Counted from the first letter of the stretch, positions 16,315-25,451 are shown. The stretch is DNA of 64,000 bases from an uncultured Flavobacteriales bacterium (GCA_943787535.1 CALSMU010000008.1:62001-126000); one strand, 5' to 3'. A program made the numbers and translations. The notes: generated from the letters alone by a model not told the origin.

Positions 16315-18579
16315 ATGAATGAGAAAATTATCTTTCTAAGTATTCTTTTTACTCCATTTTTTGGACTGTCACAAGAGGTGGATAAAGTACGGCCTATTTT
16401 TATCGGGAATCCTGATACTACGAAAAATGAAAAAACATTGAATGAAGTTGTTGTTAGTGCAACTCGTGTTAATAAAAACTCACCAATTGCGCATGAAAAT
16501 ATTACTGCAGAGGACATTCAAAAGCAAAACCATGGGGTGGACTTACCCATACTATTAGATCAAGCAACATCTGTTGTCACAACTTCCGATGCTGGAGCAG
16601 GGGTTGGTTACACTGGAATTAGGATTAGAGGTTCTGATGCAACAAGAGTAAATGTAACGATAAATGGAATTCCATTAAATGATGCTGAATCTCAAGGTTC
16701 TTTCTGGGTAGATTTGCCAGATATTTCATCATCCACAGGTGATATTCAAATTCAAAGGGGAGTTGGATCTTCTACTAATGGTGCAGGTGCGTTTGGGGCA
16801 AGTATTAATTTAAATACACTTAATTCATCAGGTGTAAAACCTTATGGAGAAATATCTAACAGTTTTGGTTCTTTTAATACCATTAAAAATACCGTGCAAT
16901 TTGGTACAGGAATTCTTAAAAACAATTGGACATTTCAAGGTAGGTTATCACAATTAAAGTCAGATGGATATGTAGATAGAGCCTCATCAGACTTAAAATC
17001 ATATTATTTATCTGGTGGTTATGTTGGAAACAAAACAATGCTAAAAGGGGTTGTGTTTTCAGGTCATGAAAAAACCTATCAAGCATGGTTTGGAATTCCT
17101 GTTAGATATTTGGATAGTTCTGATACGGAGTTGAGAACTCATAATCCATATACCTACGAAAACGAAGTAGATAATTACGATCAAACGCATTATCAATTGC
17201 ATTTTGTTCAGAAAATAGGAAAGTATTCTAAGTTTAATATGTCTTTACATTACACGCGTGGATTAGGATATTACGAACAATTCAGAACCGGCGATGCTTT
17301 GTCTGATTATGGGTTGGAGAATGTTATTATAGCAGCGGGAGATACAATTACTAATACGGATTTAATACGAAGAAGATGGTTGGATAACCATTTTTATGGA
17401 ACCGTTTTCTCATATAATTATAATAAGAAAGCATTAAATCTAACAGTTGGTGGCGGAGCTAATCAATATGTTGGGGGGCATTACGGAGAGGTGATATGGT
17501 CACAGTATGCTAGCAACGGAAAGATAAGACACCGCTATTATGATGACGAAGCAACTAAAAATGATGTAAATATTTATGTTAAAGCAGATTATAAAATCAA
17601 TGAAAGGTTGAATGTGCTTGTTGATATTCAAGAAAGAATGATTCAATATGATTTTCTTGGATTTGATAACGAATTGAATAGCGCTGATCAATCTGTGGCG
17701 ACTTCTTTTTTCAATCCTAAGGCTGGAGTTAATTATGGGTTAAATAATGGACAGGCTTTTTATGGTTTCTTTGGTGTTGGGAATAAAGAACCGAATAGAA
17801 ATGATTATACTAATTCTACTCCTAATAGTCGCCCAAGTCATGAAAGTATGACGGATATTGAAGTAGGTTATAAATTAAAGAAAAATAAACTGTACGCAAA
17901 TATTAATATTTACTCAATGGATTATACGAATCAGTTAATTCTTACTGGAGCGATTAATGATGTTGGTGCAGCCGTTAGAACCAATGTAGGTTCTTCTTAT
18001 AGAAGAGGTGTTGAAATTAGCGGAGGAATATCCCTATTAAAGAATTTGGAATGGAAAATGAATGCAACTTTTAGTGACAACAAGATTGCTTCTTTTACGG
18101 AGTATATTGATGATTGGGATACTTGGGGTCAGGTTGAGACGAATTATGAAAATACTGATATTGCTTTTTCACCAAGTGTAATTGCATCTAATCAATTTGT
18201 ATTTAAGCCAATAAATTCTGAAAAATACGGAAACATAGAGTTAGCGTTGGTGAGTAAATATGTGGGTGAACAATACATCGATAATACATCTAATTCAGAT
18301 AGAATGTTGGATGCTTATTTGGTAAATGACATTCGATTACAATACTCTATAAAAACCAAAATATTTAAAGAAATTGTGTGGAGTGCTTGGGTTCGAAACT
18401 TTACAAATACAAAATATGTATCTAATGCATGGGTTTATAAATTCAAATCCGAATTTTATAACCCCGTACCAGATGATGATTTTGCAAATAAGGAAAGTGT
18501 AGATGGCAGATACAATATGATAGGAGCATTTCCTCAAGCAGGGGTAAACTTTTTTACAGGCCTTATTCTTAAGTTTTAA
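16315..18579 (+). CDS. TonB-dependent outer-membrane receptor, probable thiamine transporter
   Basis: A 754-residue outer-membrane receptor. A signal peptide (MNEKIIFLSILF...GLSQ) is followed by a TonB-box-like region (TLNEVVVSATR), a plug domain with GYTGIRIRGSDATRVNVTINGIPLND, reported here as a region at about 100-125, and GSFWVDLPDISSSTGDIQIQRG, then a long beta-barrel ending in FFTGLILKF with the terminal aromatic typical of barrels. No carboxypeptidase-like prefix and no SusD partner. The TPP riboswitch immediately upstream indicates thiamine (or a precursor) as substrate. Confidence 0.93.
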   Translation: MNEKIIFLSILFTPFFGLSQEVDKVRPIFIGNPDTTKNEKTLNEVVVSATRVNKNSPIAHENITAEDIQKQNHGVDLPILLDQATSVVTTSDAGAGVGYTGIRIRGSDATRVNVTINGIPLNDAESQGSFWVDLPDISSSTGDIQIQRGVGSSTNGAGAFGASINLNTLNSSGVKPYGEISNSFGSFNTIKNTVQFGTGILKNNWTFQGRLSQLKSDGYVDRASSDLKSYYLSGGYVGNKTMLKGVVFSGHEKTYQAWFGIPVRYLDSSDTELRTHNPYTYENEVDNYDQTHYQLHFVQKIGKYSKFNMSLHYTRGLGYYEQFRTGDALSDYGLENVIIAAGDTITNTDLIRRRWLDNHFYGTVFSYNYNKKALNLTVGGGANQYVGGHYGEVIWSQYASNGKIRHRYYDDEATKNDVNIYVKADYKINERLNVLVDIQERMIQYDFLGFDNELNSADQSVATSFFNPKAGVNYGLNNGQAFYGFFGVGNKEPNRNDYTNSTPNSRPSHESMTDIEVGYKLKKNKLYANINIYSMDYTNQLILTGAINDVGAAVRTNVGSSYRRGVEISGGISLLKNLEWKMNATFSDNKIASFTEYIDDWDTWGQVETNYENTDIAFSPSVIASNQFVFKPINSEKYGNIELALVSKYVGEQYIDNTSNSDRMLDAYLVNDIRLQYSIKTKIFKEIVWSAWVRNFTNTKYVSNAWVYKFKSEFYNPVPDDDFANKESVDGRYNMIGAFPQAGVNFFTGLILKF

Positions 18580-18626
18580 TCTTATAGAATTTGTAGAATA
18601 ACTTATTAATACGGTTATTTGTTTTA

Positions 18627-19127
18627 ATGAAATTTAATACCGTATTATACAACCTTAGGAGTTCTAAAAACATTGGGATGATAGCAAGGTCTCATATCTC
18701 ATTCGGCGGAAATTTTTTAATTATTATTGGTGGTCAGGAAAGATGGAAGTTTAAAGGAGGTACTCATTCGTACACTCGGAAAATTGAAGATCAGGGAAAG
18801 TTGTTGATTTTTGACAAGGAAGAAGATTTTTTTGCTTGGTCAGAGAGATTAAAGATTGTTAATGTTGGAGTGGAAATAGGTGAAAATGAAGCCAGTTTGA
18901 TTGGATACAATTTTCCTGATAATTGCAATTTAATTTTCGGAAATGAAAGAACCGGACTACCAAAAGAAGTGATTGCAAAGATGATCAATACATTGACAAT
19001 TCCTCAGTACGGGGAGGTTGGAAGTTTGAATGTAGCAGTGGCAGCGTCAATTGTTTTTTATGAAATGAAAAGAGCCGATAAAGTTAAATCTGTTATTGCG
19101 GGGGAAAAGTTCAAATCAGTAGATTGA
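18627..19127 (+). CDS. TrmH/SpoU family RNA methyltransferase
   Basis: A 166-residue SPOUT methyltransferase consisting of the knot domain only. Motif 1 is NLRSSKNIGMIARSHISFG, motif 2 IFGNERTGLP, motif 3 IPQYGEVGSLNVAVAASIVF. It uses SAM to methylate a ribose 2'-OH; tRNA or rRNA target unknown. It lacks the N-terminal L30e-like domain of the RlmB paralogue earlier in the window. Confidence 0.88.
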   Translation: MKFNTVLYNLRSSKNIGMIARSHISFGGNFLIIIGGQERWKFKGGTHSYTRKIEDQGKLLIFDKEEDFFAWSERLKIVNVGVEIGENEASLIGYNFPDNCNLIFGNERTGLPKEVIAKMINTLTIPQYGEVGSLNVAVAASIVFYEMKRADKVKSVIAGEKFKSVD

Positions 19128-19188
19128 TTCCGGAGATCCTACAAATCAATCAGTTTTTCACAATAAAAAGCTGCTTCTTAACATTTGA

Positions 19189-19217
19189 TAGTGCAACATT
19201 CGCACTAAACTTTTTTT
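19189..19217 (+). terminator. Probable intrinsic terminator after the TrmH gene
   Basis: A 6-bp stem TAGTGC/GCACTA around a 7-nt loop, three bases, then seven T. The stem is short, so termination may be weak. Confidence 0.45.
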
Positions 19218-19306
19218 ATTACCACGTATTTTTTTGTTTTTTTACTTACTTTAATAGAACATTATGCTCATAGTAGCGTACACTGTGTGGTTTTAGAAGT
19301 AGTTAA

Positions 19307-21877
19307 ATGAAAATTAAACGCCTCATATTCTTAGTTATTTTCAGTTTGTTGACCGTGGTTGGCTTCTCTCAGGAAAACGCTACAGACTCCACATCGGTTA
19401 TAGATGTTGCAGACTCCACATCGGTTATTGCTATTCCAGACTCCACATCGGTTATAGATGTTGCAGACTCCACATCGGTTATTGCTATTCCAGACTCCAC
19501 ATCGGTTATAGATGTTGCAGACTCCACATCGGTTATTGCTATTCCAGACTCCACATCGGTTATAGATTTTCCAGATTCTACATCGGTTATTGCTATTCCA
19601 GACTCCACATCGGTTATAGATTTTCCAGATTCTACATCGGTTATTGCTATTCCAGACTCCACATCTGTTATAGCTGTTCCAGATTCTACATCGGTTATAG
19701 ATGTTCCAGATTCTTTAGGTATTATGGAGGTTTCGAAAGAAAAGGAGGTTTTTGGACCAAAGCCATTGGAAATAGTATTTAGACCGCAATTAAGTTTGGG
19801 AACGGGGATGTTTACTTTTTATGGAGATATAGGAAGTAATCACAAAGGCTATCATCCAACAGTTAGTAGAATAGGTTACGATTTACGCTTAATCAATCCA
19901 ATTAATGATTATTTAGACGTAAGTTTTTATGTTTTGTTTGGTCAAGTGAGCGGAAGCGAAAGGTCTGAAAAACGCAACTTAAATTTCAATTCTCACATAA
20001 CTACAGGTGGGTGGACTTTAAATTATAATTTTAAGCATCTGCTAAAACCGGAAAGGAATGTGGATCCATATATATCTTTTGGTATAGAGTCAATGGAGTT
20101 CTTATCCAAATCGGATATGTACGATGCGAATGGTAATTATTATAATTATTGGTCTGATGGAACGATTAGAAATATGGAGGAAGGGTCAATTGGCTCTGAA
20201 AATGCAACTGAAATTTATCGAGATTATGTTTATGAAAGTGATATAAGAGAATTGGATTTAGATGATTTTGGTAAATATTCGGAAAGAACGTTTGCTATTC
20301 CTGTAGAAGTTGGTGCAAATTTTCACATTACTGATCGAATAAAATTTAGAGTAGGAACATCTATGCATTTTGCGTTTTCTGATTTGGTAGATGGTGTGAC
20401 TGTAGAAAGCTTGGGAGACAGAAAAGGAAATAAGGCAAATGATAAATTTTTGTATTCGCATTTTGCACTTTCTTTCGATCTTAATTCTGGAAAAATAGAT
20501 TCTGTTGAGCTAGATAAGCATTCAGATTTTGATGATATGCAAAAATTGGATTCCATTGATTCTGATGGTGATTTAATAGTTGATTTTGTTGATTTATGTG
20601 CAAAAACTCCTGAAGGAGTTCTTGTGGATGATTTTGGATGTCCATTAGATAAAGATTTAGACGGTGTTCCAGATTATTTGGATGAAGAGAAAGAAACAAA
20701 ACCTGAAGCACTAGTAAATGAGGTTGGAGTTACATTGACTGACGCTGATTTTGAATTGGCTTACAGAAAATATAAGGATTCTTTGGGAGCGGCTTACAGT
20801 ATAGATGTTGCTAGTGTTACACTTGGTGAAGGTTCCAGTGTTGCTGTTAATACCAGTGGTTTTGCGAATGATGACGAAGGTTTTGTAGATGTAGCCGTAG
20901 TTTTTGATTCAGATGAAGGACAATTACCGAAAGAAATTAGAGATAAATTATTAAGCCAACCAGGATTTCATGTAGTTGAAAGAGATGATGGTACACGCGA
21001 GTATGTTGTAAGAGGTTATAATACTTTAGAAGAAGCTATGGCTGCAATGGATCAATTCAAGAAAAACGGAATGGATGTCAAAGGTATTGCTAAAGTTTCG
21101 AAAGATGAAGCTTTGGAATTTGTGAGTCAAGAAGTAATCGATAAAGCAAGAGCTGAATTATTGGTTTCAACCGCTGCAGTTGACACGAGTATAGTGAGTG
21201 CAATTGATACGAGTATAGTTAGTGTAATTGACACGAGTATAGTGAGTGCAATTGATACGACTCTAAATACTATGGATATTAGCTTAGGAACAACATATCG
21301 AGTGCAGATTGGGGCTTTTCGTAAAGAACTATCTACCAGTGTGTTTAGTGATGCTAGAGAAGTAGTCTACACTGAAGGAGATGATGATTTGTTTAGATAT
21401 TATTCTGGTTCTTCTAATGAAAAAAGTAAAGCTGCGGAACATAGAATTGCATTATTAGAAATGGGATATGAAGGTTCATTTATAGTTGCGTTCAGGGATG
21501 GTAAGCGGATTAAACTATCCGAAGCGAATTTTGATGTTGTAGATACTTCTAAAGATGTTATAGTTGAATCTGTAGAACCAACAGGAAGCGTTGTGCGTAG
21601 GGAATTAGTTCGATTTAGAGTTCAGGTAGGGGAATATACAGGGAACGTTCCAACGGAAGTGCTGGATATATACCTTGCAATCGGTGATGTTACATTTAAG
21701 AGAGATCCAGAATCAGGTTTAATTAGGTCTTTCCTAGGATGGTTTGAGACATATGATGAAGCCGAAGAGTTTCAAGCTGAATTGGAAAGAGAAGGATTGA
21801 ATGATACGTTTGTTATTGGGGATTTCAATGGTAAGATTATTTCAGCGCAAGAGACACTGGAATTACTAAACGAATAA
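19307..21877 (+). CDS. Large envelope protein: DST repeats, beta-barrel, TSP3 repeats, SPOR-like domains
   Basis: An 856-residue protein with a signal peptide (ends VVGFSQ). In order: twelve 9-residue repeats of the type DSTSVIDV[AP]/DSTSVIAIP (residues 27-134) plus a degenerate thirteenth; an outer-membrane barrel-like region (about 150-390); calcium-binding TSP3-type repeats (DSDGDLIVDFVDLC, DKDLDGVPDYLDE, about 422-465); a domain with GFHVVERDDGTREYVV; a second short repeat (DTSIVSAI, about 625-650); and two SPOR-like peptidoglycan-binding domains (YRVQIGAFRKEL and FRVQVGEYTGNV). It may link outer membrane and cell wall. It precedes a lipoprotein gene by 12 bp. Confidence 0.85.
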   Translation: MKIKRLIFLVIFSLLTVVGFSQENATDSTSVIDVADSTSVIAIPDSTSVIDVADSTSVIAIPDSTSVIDVADSTSVIAIPDSTSVIDFPDSTSVIAIPDSTSVIDFPDSTSVIAIPDSTSVIAVPDSTSVIDVPDSLGIMEVSKEKEVFGPKPLEIVFRPQLSLGTGMFTFYGDIGSNHKGYHPTVSRIGYDLRLINPINDYLDVSFYVLFGQVSGSERSEKRNLNFNSHITTGGWTLNYNFKHLLKPERNVDPYISFGIESMEFLSKSDMYDANGNYYNYWSDGTIRNMEEGSIGSENATEIYRDYVYESDIRELDLDDFGKYSERTFAIPVEVGANFHITDRIKFRVGTSMHFAFSDLVDGVTVESLGDRKGNKANDKFLYSHFALSFDLNSGKIDSVELDKHSDFDDMQKLDSIDSDGDLIVDFVDLCAKTPEGVLVDDFGCPLDKDLDGVPDYLDEEKETKPEALVNEVGVTLTDADFELAYRKYKDSLGAAYSIDVASVTLGEGSSVAVNTSGFANDDEGFVDVAVVFDSDEGQLPKEIRDKLLSQPGFHVVERDDGTREYVVRGYNTLEEAMAAMDQFKKNGMDVKGIAKVSKDEALEFVSQEVIDKARAELLVSTAAVDTSIVSAIDTSIVSVIDTSIVSAIDTTLNTMDISLGTTYRVQIGAFRKELSTSVFSDAREVVYTEGDDDLFRYYSGSSNEKSKAAEHRIALLEMGYEGSFIVAFRDGKRIKLSEANFDVVDTSKDVIVESVEPTGSVVRRELVRFRVQVGEYTGNVPTEVLDIYLAIGDVTFKRDPESGLIRSFLGWFETYDEAEEFQAELEREGLNDTFVIGDFNGKIISAQETLELLNE
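19385..19708 (+). repeat. Tandem 27-bp coding repeat, 12 copies
   Basis: Twelve consecutive 27-bp units, each starting GACTCCACATCGGTTAT or close variants, encode 9-residue DSTSVIxxx peptides; a thirteenth, degenerate unit follows to 19735. Alternating unit types make a higher-order 54-bp repeat in the first half. The unit is a multiple of three, so changes in copy number keep the frame. Confidence 0.97.
21181..21264 (+). repeat. Short tandem 24-bp coding repeat
   Basis: Three full 24-bp units (gacacgagtatagtgagtg-like) and a diverged fourth encode DTSIVSAI/VI peptides, in the linker before the first SPOR-like domain of the same gene. Confidence 0.85.
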
Positions 21878-21889
21878 TAAAATAAAAAT

Positions 21890-22390
21890 ATGAAGAAAGG
21901 ACTAATAATAATGTTTTCACTACCTATAATTTTTGCAGCATGCAGCGAATCATCAGAAGATGCAGTTACTCCTGACGATAAAACAGTGGAGAATAAATTG
22001 GTAGAAAAGGATAGTGTTGTAACAATAAAAGATTCCGTGATTATTGATACTTCATCCGTTGCAATTGATAGTGTGGCAAGAGAGGATTATGAGAATGATT
22101 TGTCTCTAGAGATAAAAGAGATTGAAGAAGAAATTGAAAATCCAATAAGTGAAGATTGTAAAATGTTCTTAGAAGATTATGCAGAAGGAATTAAAAGTTT
22201 TGCAAGCATAACTGAAAAAGTAGCTGCAAATCCTGAAGATATAGGGTTGCAAATTCAATTGTCTTCTGCTTCTGAAGATATTAACGCTTGGGCAAGTATG
22301 CCTCAAATGTTTCAGTGTTCTCAGAATGAAGCTTTCCAAAAGCAGATTGAAATTCTTAACAATAAACGCGATAAATTATTGGCTATTTAA
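21890..22390 (+). CDS. Lipoprotein, unknown function
   Basis: A 166-residue lipoprotein (signal ends PIIFAAC). The first half is acidic and Asp/Ser/Val-rich (DSVVTIKDSVIIDTSSVAIDS), echoing the DST-type repeats of the preceding gene; the second half is helical with two Cys (EDCKMFL, FQCSQNE) that could form a disulfide. It follows the SPOR/TSP3 protein by 12 bp and shares its transcript, ending at the terminator at 22419, so a joint envelope role is plausible. Confidence 0.75.
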   Translation: MKKGLIIMFSLPIIFAACSESSEDAVTPDDKTVENKLVEKDSVVTIKDSVIIDTSSVAIDSVAREDYENDLSLEIKEIEEEIENPISEDCKMFLEDYAEGIKSFASITEKVAANPEDIGLQIQLSSASEDINAWASMPQMFQCSQNEAFQKQIEILNNKRDKLLAI

Positions 22391-22418
22391 GAATGATTTC
22401 GTTAAAAAAATAGTGAAA

Positions 22419-22445
22419 AGAGGTGCTTGTATTGTGCCTCTTTTT
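22419..22445 (+). terminator. Intrinsic terminator
   Basis: An 8-bp stem (22419-22426 with 22434-22441, two G-U pairs), 7-nt loop and a run of five T, 28 bp after the lipoprotein stop. Confidence 0.75.
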
Positions 22446-22459
22446 ATGTTCTATTTCAT

Positions 22460-22467
22460 TACCTTTG
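22460..22467 (+). promoter_or_regulatory. Promoter -7 element for the cystathionine beta-synthase gene
   Basis: TACCTTTG fits TAnnTTTG, 19 bp before the ATG at 22487; RNA start expected near 22474, giving a leader of about a dozen bases. Confidence 0.6.
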
Positions 22468-22486
22468 TGCACATTAAACATGCACT

Positions 22487-23848
22487 ATGAAATACTATAA
22501 TAATATTCTTCAAACAATAGGGAATACGCCATTGGTGAAAATACACACAATGTGTAAAGCTGTGGATGCTTTAGTACTTGCTAAAATTGAAACTGTAAAT
22601 CCAGGAAACTCAGTAAAGGATAGGATGGCACTCCAAATGATAGATGATGCTGAAGCAGATGGTAGATTGAAGCCAGGAGGAACTATTATTGAAGGTACTT
22701 CAGGGAATACTGGAATGGGATTGGCTTTAGTTGCTTTGTTAAGAGGATACAAATTGATTTGTGTTTTAAGCGATAAACAAAGTAAAGAGAAGATGGATAT
22801 TTTGAGAGCTGTTGGAGCAGAGGTGCATGTTTGTCCAACCAATGTTGCACCAGATGATCCTCGTTCTTATTATTCAGTGTCAAAAACATTAGCGGATACT
22901 ACACCTAATTCATGGTATGTGAACCAATATGATAACCCGTCAAATACGAAAGCACACTACTTAACTACGGGACCTGAAATTTGGGAACAAACAGAAGGTA
23001 AAATCACACATTTCGTGGTTGGAGTTGGCACTGGTGGTACAATTTCGGGTGTCGGTAAATATTTAAAAGAAAAGAATCCAAATATTAAAATTTGGGGTAT
23101 AGATACGTACGGTTCGGTATTTAAAAAATACCACGAAACTGGAATATTTGACGAGAATGAAATCTACCCTTATATCACAGAAGGGATTGGAGAAGATATT
23201 CTTCCGAAAAACGTCGACTTTTCTGTGATTGACAAGTTTGAAAAAGTTACGGATAAAGATGCAGCAATATATCAAAGGAAACTAGCAAAAGAGGAAGGGG
23301 TCTTTGTTGGGAATTCTGCAGGGTCTGCGATTAAAGGAATATTGCAATTAAAAGAAGAATTAACAAAAGACGATGTCGTAGTTGTCTTATTTCACGATCA
23401 TGGAAGCCGTTACGTTGGTAAAATGTTTAATGATGATTGGATGCGTGAAAGAGGTTTCTTAGACGAAGAGAAAACGTGCGCAGTTGATTTGATTAAGGAT
23501 CATGCAGGTAAGCATTTAGTTACTGTAACTGAGGAGAATCCTGTTTCTCAAGCATTGTTATTAATGAACCAATATGGCATTTCTCAAATTCCCGTTGTTG
23601 AAGGAAATAAATGCGTAGGCTCATTGTCAGATAATCATCTTTTTGCAAAATTGCTGGACAATTCAGAATTGAAAGAACTTCCAATTAAACATGTAATGGA
23701 AGCTCCTCTTCCGGAGGTTCAAGGTAAAGCTTCTATAGAAGAAGTCTCTAAATTGTTTTCCAATGGAGCAACAGCGGTGGTTGTAAATTATGATGGAGAT
23801 AAAAAACACATTATTACCTATCAAGATGTAATTAGAGCAATTGCTTAA
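22487..23848 (+). CDS. Cystathionine beta-synthase-like PLP enzyme with CBS pair
   Basis: A 453-residue fold-type II PLP enzyme. The PLP lysine lies in NPGNSVKDRMA, the phosphate-binding or substrate loop in EGTSGNTGMGLA, and the glycine loop in GVGTGGTISGVGKYL. A C-terminal pair of CBS domains (from about residue 335) should bind adenosyl ligands. This architecture is that of cystathionine beta-synthase, joining serine and homocysteine; O-acetylserine sulfhydrylases lack the CBS domains, so cysteine synthase is less likely. Confidence 0.88.
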   Translation: MKYYNNILQTIGNTPLVKIHTMCKAVDALVLAKIETVNPGNSVKDRMALQMIDDAEADGRLKPGGTIIEGTSGNTGMGLALVALLRGYKLICVLSDKQSKEKMDILRAVGAEVHVCPTNVAPDDPRSYYSVSKTLADTTPNSWYVNQYDNPSNTKAHYLTTGPEIWEQTEGKITHFVVGVGTGGTISGVGKYLKEKNPNIKIWGIDTYGSVFKKYHETGIFDENEIYPYITEGIGEDILPKNVDFSVIDKFEKVTDKDAAIYQRKLAKEEGVFVGNSAGSAIKGILQLKEELTKDDVVVVLFHDHGSRYVGKMFNDDWMRERGFLDEEKTCAVDLIKDHAGKHLVTVTEENPVSQALLLMNQYGISQIPVVEGNKCVGSLSDNHLFAKLLDNSELKELPIKHVMEAPLPEVQGKASIEEVSKLFSNGATAVVVNYDGDKKHIITYQDVIRAIA

Positions 23849-23880
23849 AGTTGAGGGATACAATTAAAATAATAGATCAA

Positions 23881-24630
23881 ATGAAACGGGAAGTATTACT
23901 TCCCGTTTTTCCGTTACGGATAATTTCATTGGTTCCATCTCAAACTGAATTATTATTTGAACTAGGGCTTGGCGAAAGGGTAGTGGGAATAACAAAGTTT
24001 TGTATTCATCCGAGAGAATGGTTTGATTCCAAACCTCGAGTGGGAGGCACTAAATGTATAGATTTTGAAAAAATAGCTGCACTTAAACCCGATTTAATAA
24101 TTGGAAACAAGGAAGAGAATACCAAAGAAGATATTGCTGCATTAGAGAAAGACTATTCAGTTTGGATGTCAGACATTTATATGTTTGAAGATGCGCTTGA
24201 AATGATATTTGAAGTTTCTCGTTTTACGAATTTCCAAGAAAAGGGAATAGAAATATTAAAGGCTATCTCTAAAGCTAAAGATGCTTTTACGCAGCCAATT
24301 GATCTAAAAAAAGTGGTTTACTTTATTTGGAATGATCCTTATATGGTAGTTGGTAAAAACACATTTATTGATGATATGCTGTATCATGCCGGATATGTAA
24401 ATGTGGTAATGGCAGACAGATATTTAGAGCTTAAAGTAGAGGAATTAAAAGCCTTGGAACCAGAAGTTATTTTGCTTTCCAGCGAGCCATATCCATTTAA
24501 GAAAAAGCATGTTGACGAGCTGAAAAAACACCTTCCTGAAGTTGAAATAAAAATAGTGGATGGAGAAATGTTTAGTTGGTATGGTTCGAAATTGACAAAG
24601 GCTTTTCCTTATTTCGCTTCACTCTTTTGA
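23881..24630 (+). CDS. BtuF-like helical-backbone metal/cobalamin-binding protein
   Basis: A 249-residue periplasmic-binding-protein-like fold with the family pattern RIISLVPSQTELLFELGLGERVVGITKFC, covering about residues 14-40, GGTKCIDFEKIAALKPDLIIGNKEEN, and a long linker helix. No signal peptide is visible, so it may be cytoplasmic, unlike a true BtuF. A TTG ten codons upstream extends the frame, but ATG at 23881 is preferred. It starts 32 bp after the CBS gene; no ABC permease genes are nearby. Confidence 0.8.
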   Translation: MKREVLLPVFPLRIISLVPSQTELLFELGLGERVVGITKFCIHPREWFDSKPRVGGTKCIDFEKIAALKPDLIIGNKEENTKEDIAALEKDYSVWMSDIYMFEDALEMIFEVSRFTNFQEKGIEILKAISKAKDAFTQPIDLKKVVYFIWNDPYMVVGKNTFIDDMLYHAGYVNVVMADRYLELKVEELKALEPEVILLSSEPYPFKKKHVDELKKHLPEVEIKIVDGEMFSWYGSKLTKAFPYFASLF

Positions 24631-24722
24631 AGAGTGTTAAAATGCTGCGCACCGTAAAAAACTTGGCTGCTATCAATCTCAGTCAAATCACTTTTGACTT
24701 CTCTCTATTCTAGCAGAAAGGA

Positions 24723-25451
24723 TTAACCAAATACTTTTTTCAATAGATCAGTTACTCGGGCCGCAGGGTCTTGTCGAATTTTTAATTCTTCCTTGGCAAT
24801 TTGCACAAATAATCCATCAATAGCCTTATCGGTTGCATATTCAACAAGATCAGGATTTACTTTTTCTACAAATGGTAATTTATTGTAAGTACTGAAAATT
24901 GCATTCCAGTTTTTTGTGGCACCTACTTTATCTAATGAAATCTTTACTATAGGTTCAAATTTATCTATCAAATCAGCTCTTGTTGATTTATCGAGAAACT
25001 TTGTCGCTGCATTATCTTTACCATTAAGAATACTCATCGCATCATTAATGCTCATTCCTTTTATCGCATCTACAAAAATTTCTTTTGAAGCAGCAGTAGC
25101 ATCTTCAGCAGCTCTGTTAATTGATTCAATAGTTTCGTCAACTTTTTTTCCTTGACCAATGCTACGTAATTTAGTTTCAACTTTATTAGCTTCTTCTGGC
25201 AGTGGTATTTTTATTGAGAGATCTTTGAAAAAGCCATCTGGTTTTGAAAGTTGATCCACTCCCTTTTCTATCCCTTTGTTTAATGCTTCTTTTAATCCAG
25301 CACCAACTTCTTCTTGACTCAACCCAAGGGAGGAAGGTTTTACTTCTTCAATCTTTTTGTCAACAGTTTTTTTAAGCTTATCGAATTGAGCGGTTGATAT
25401 GGAGACCGAAAAGAGGACCATACTGCATGTAAGGTAAATTGCTTTTTTCAT
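24723..25451 (-). CDS. DUF4197 family secreted protein
   Basis: A 242-residue protein with signal peptide (ends SISTAQF). The mature part is almost all alpha-helical, with the family landmarks LGLSQEEVGAGLKEAL, near residues 42-57, IPLPEEANKVE, and AVDGLF-like KAIDGLFVQIAKEE. Periplasmic, function unknown. Confidence 0.85.
   Translation of the reverse strand: MKKAIYLTCSMVLFSVSISTAQFDKLKKTVDKKIEEVKPSSLGLSQEEVGAGLKEALNKGIEKGVDQLSKPDGFFKDLSIKIPLPEEANKVETKLRSIGQGKKVDETIESINRAAEDATAASKEIFVDAIKGMSINDAMSILNGKDNAATKFLDKSTRADLIDKFEPIVKISLDKVGATKNWNAIFSTYNKLPFVEKVNPDLVEYATDKAIDGLFVQIAKEELKIRQDPAARVTDLLKKVFG

Noticed and set aside
19369..19662. 97-residue minus-strand reading frame of ESGIAITDV repeats
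   Set aside because: It is the antisense of the 27-bp coding repeat and stays open only because the repeat unit is a multiple of three.
19385..19708. CRISPR-like array of 27-bp repeats
   Set aside because: Units are contiguous with no spacers and keep the coding frame of a secreted protein; it is a coding tandem repeat.
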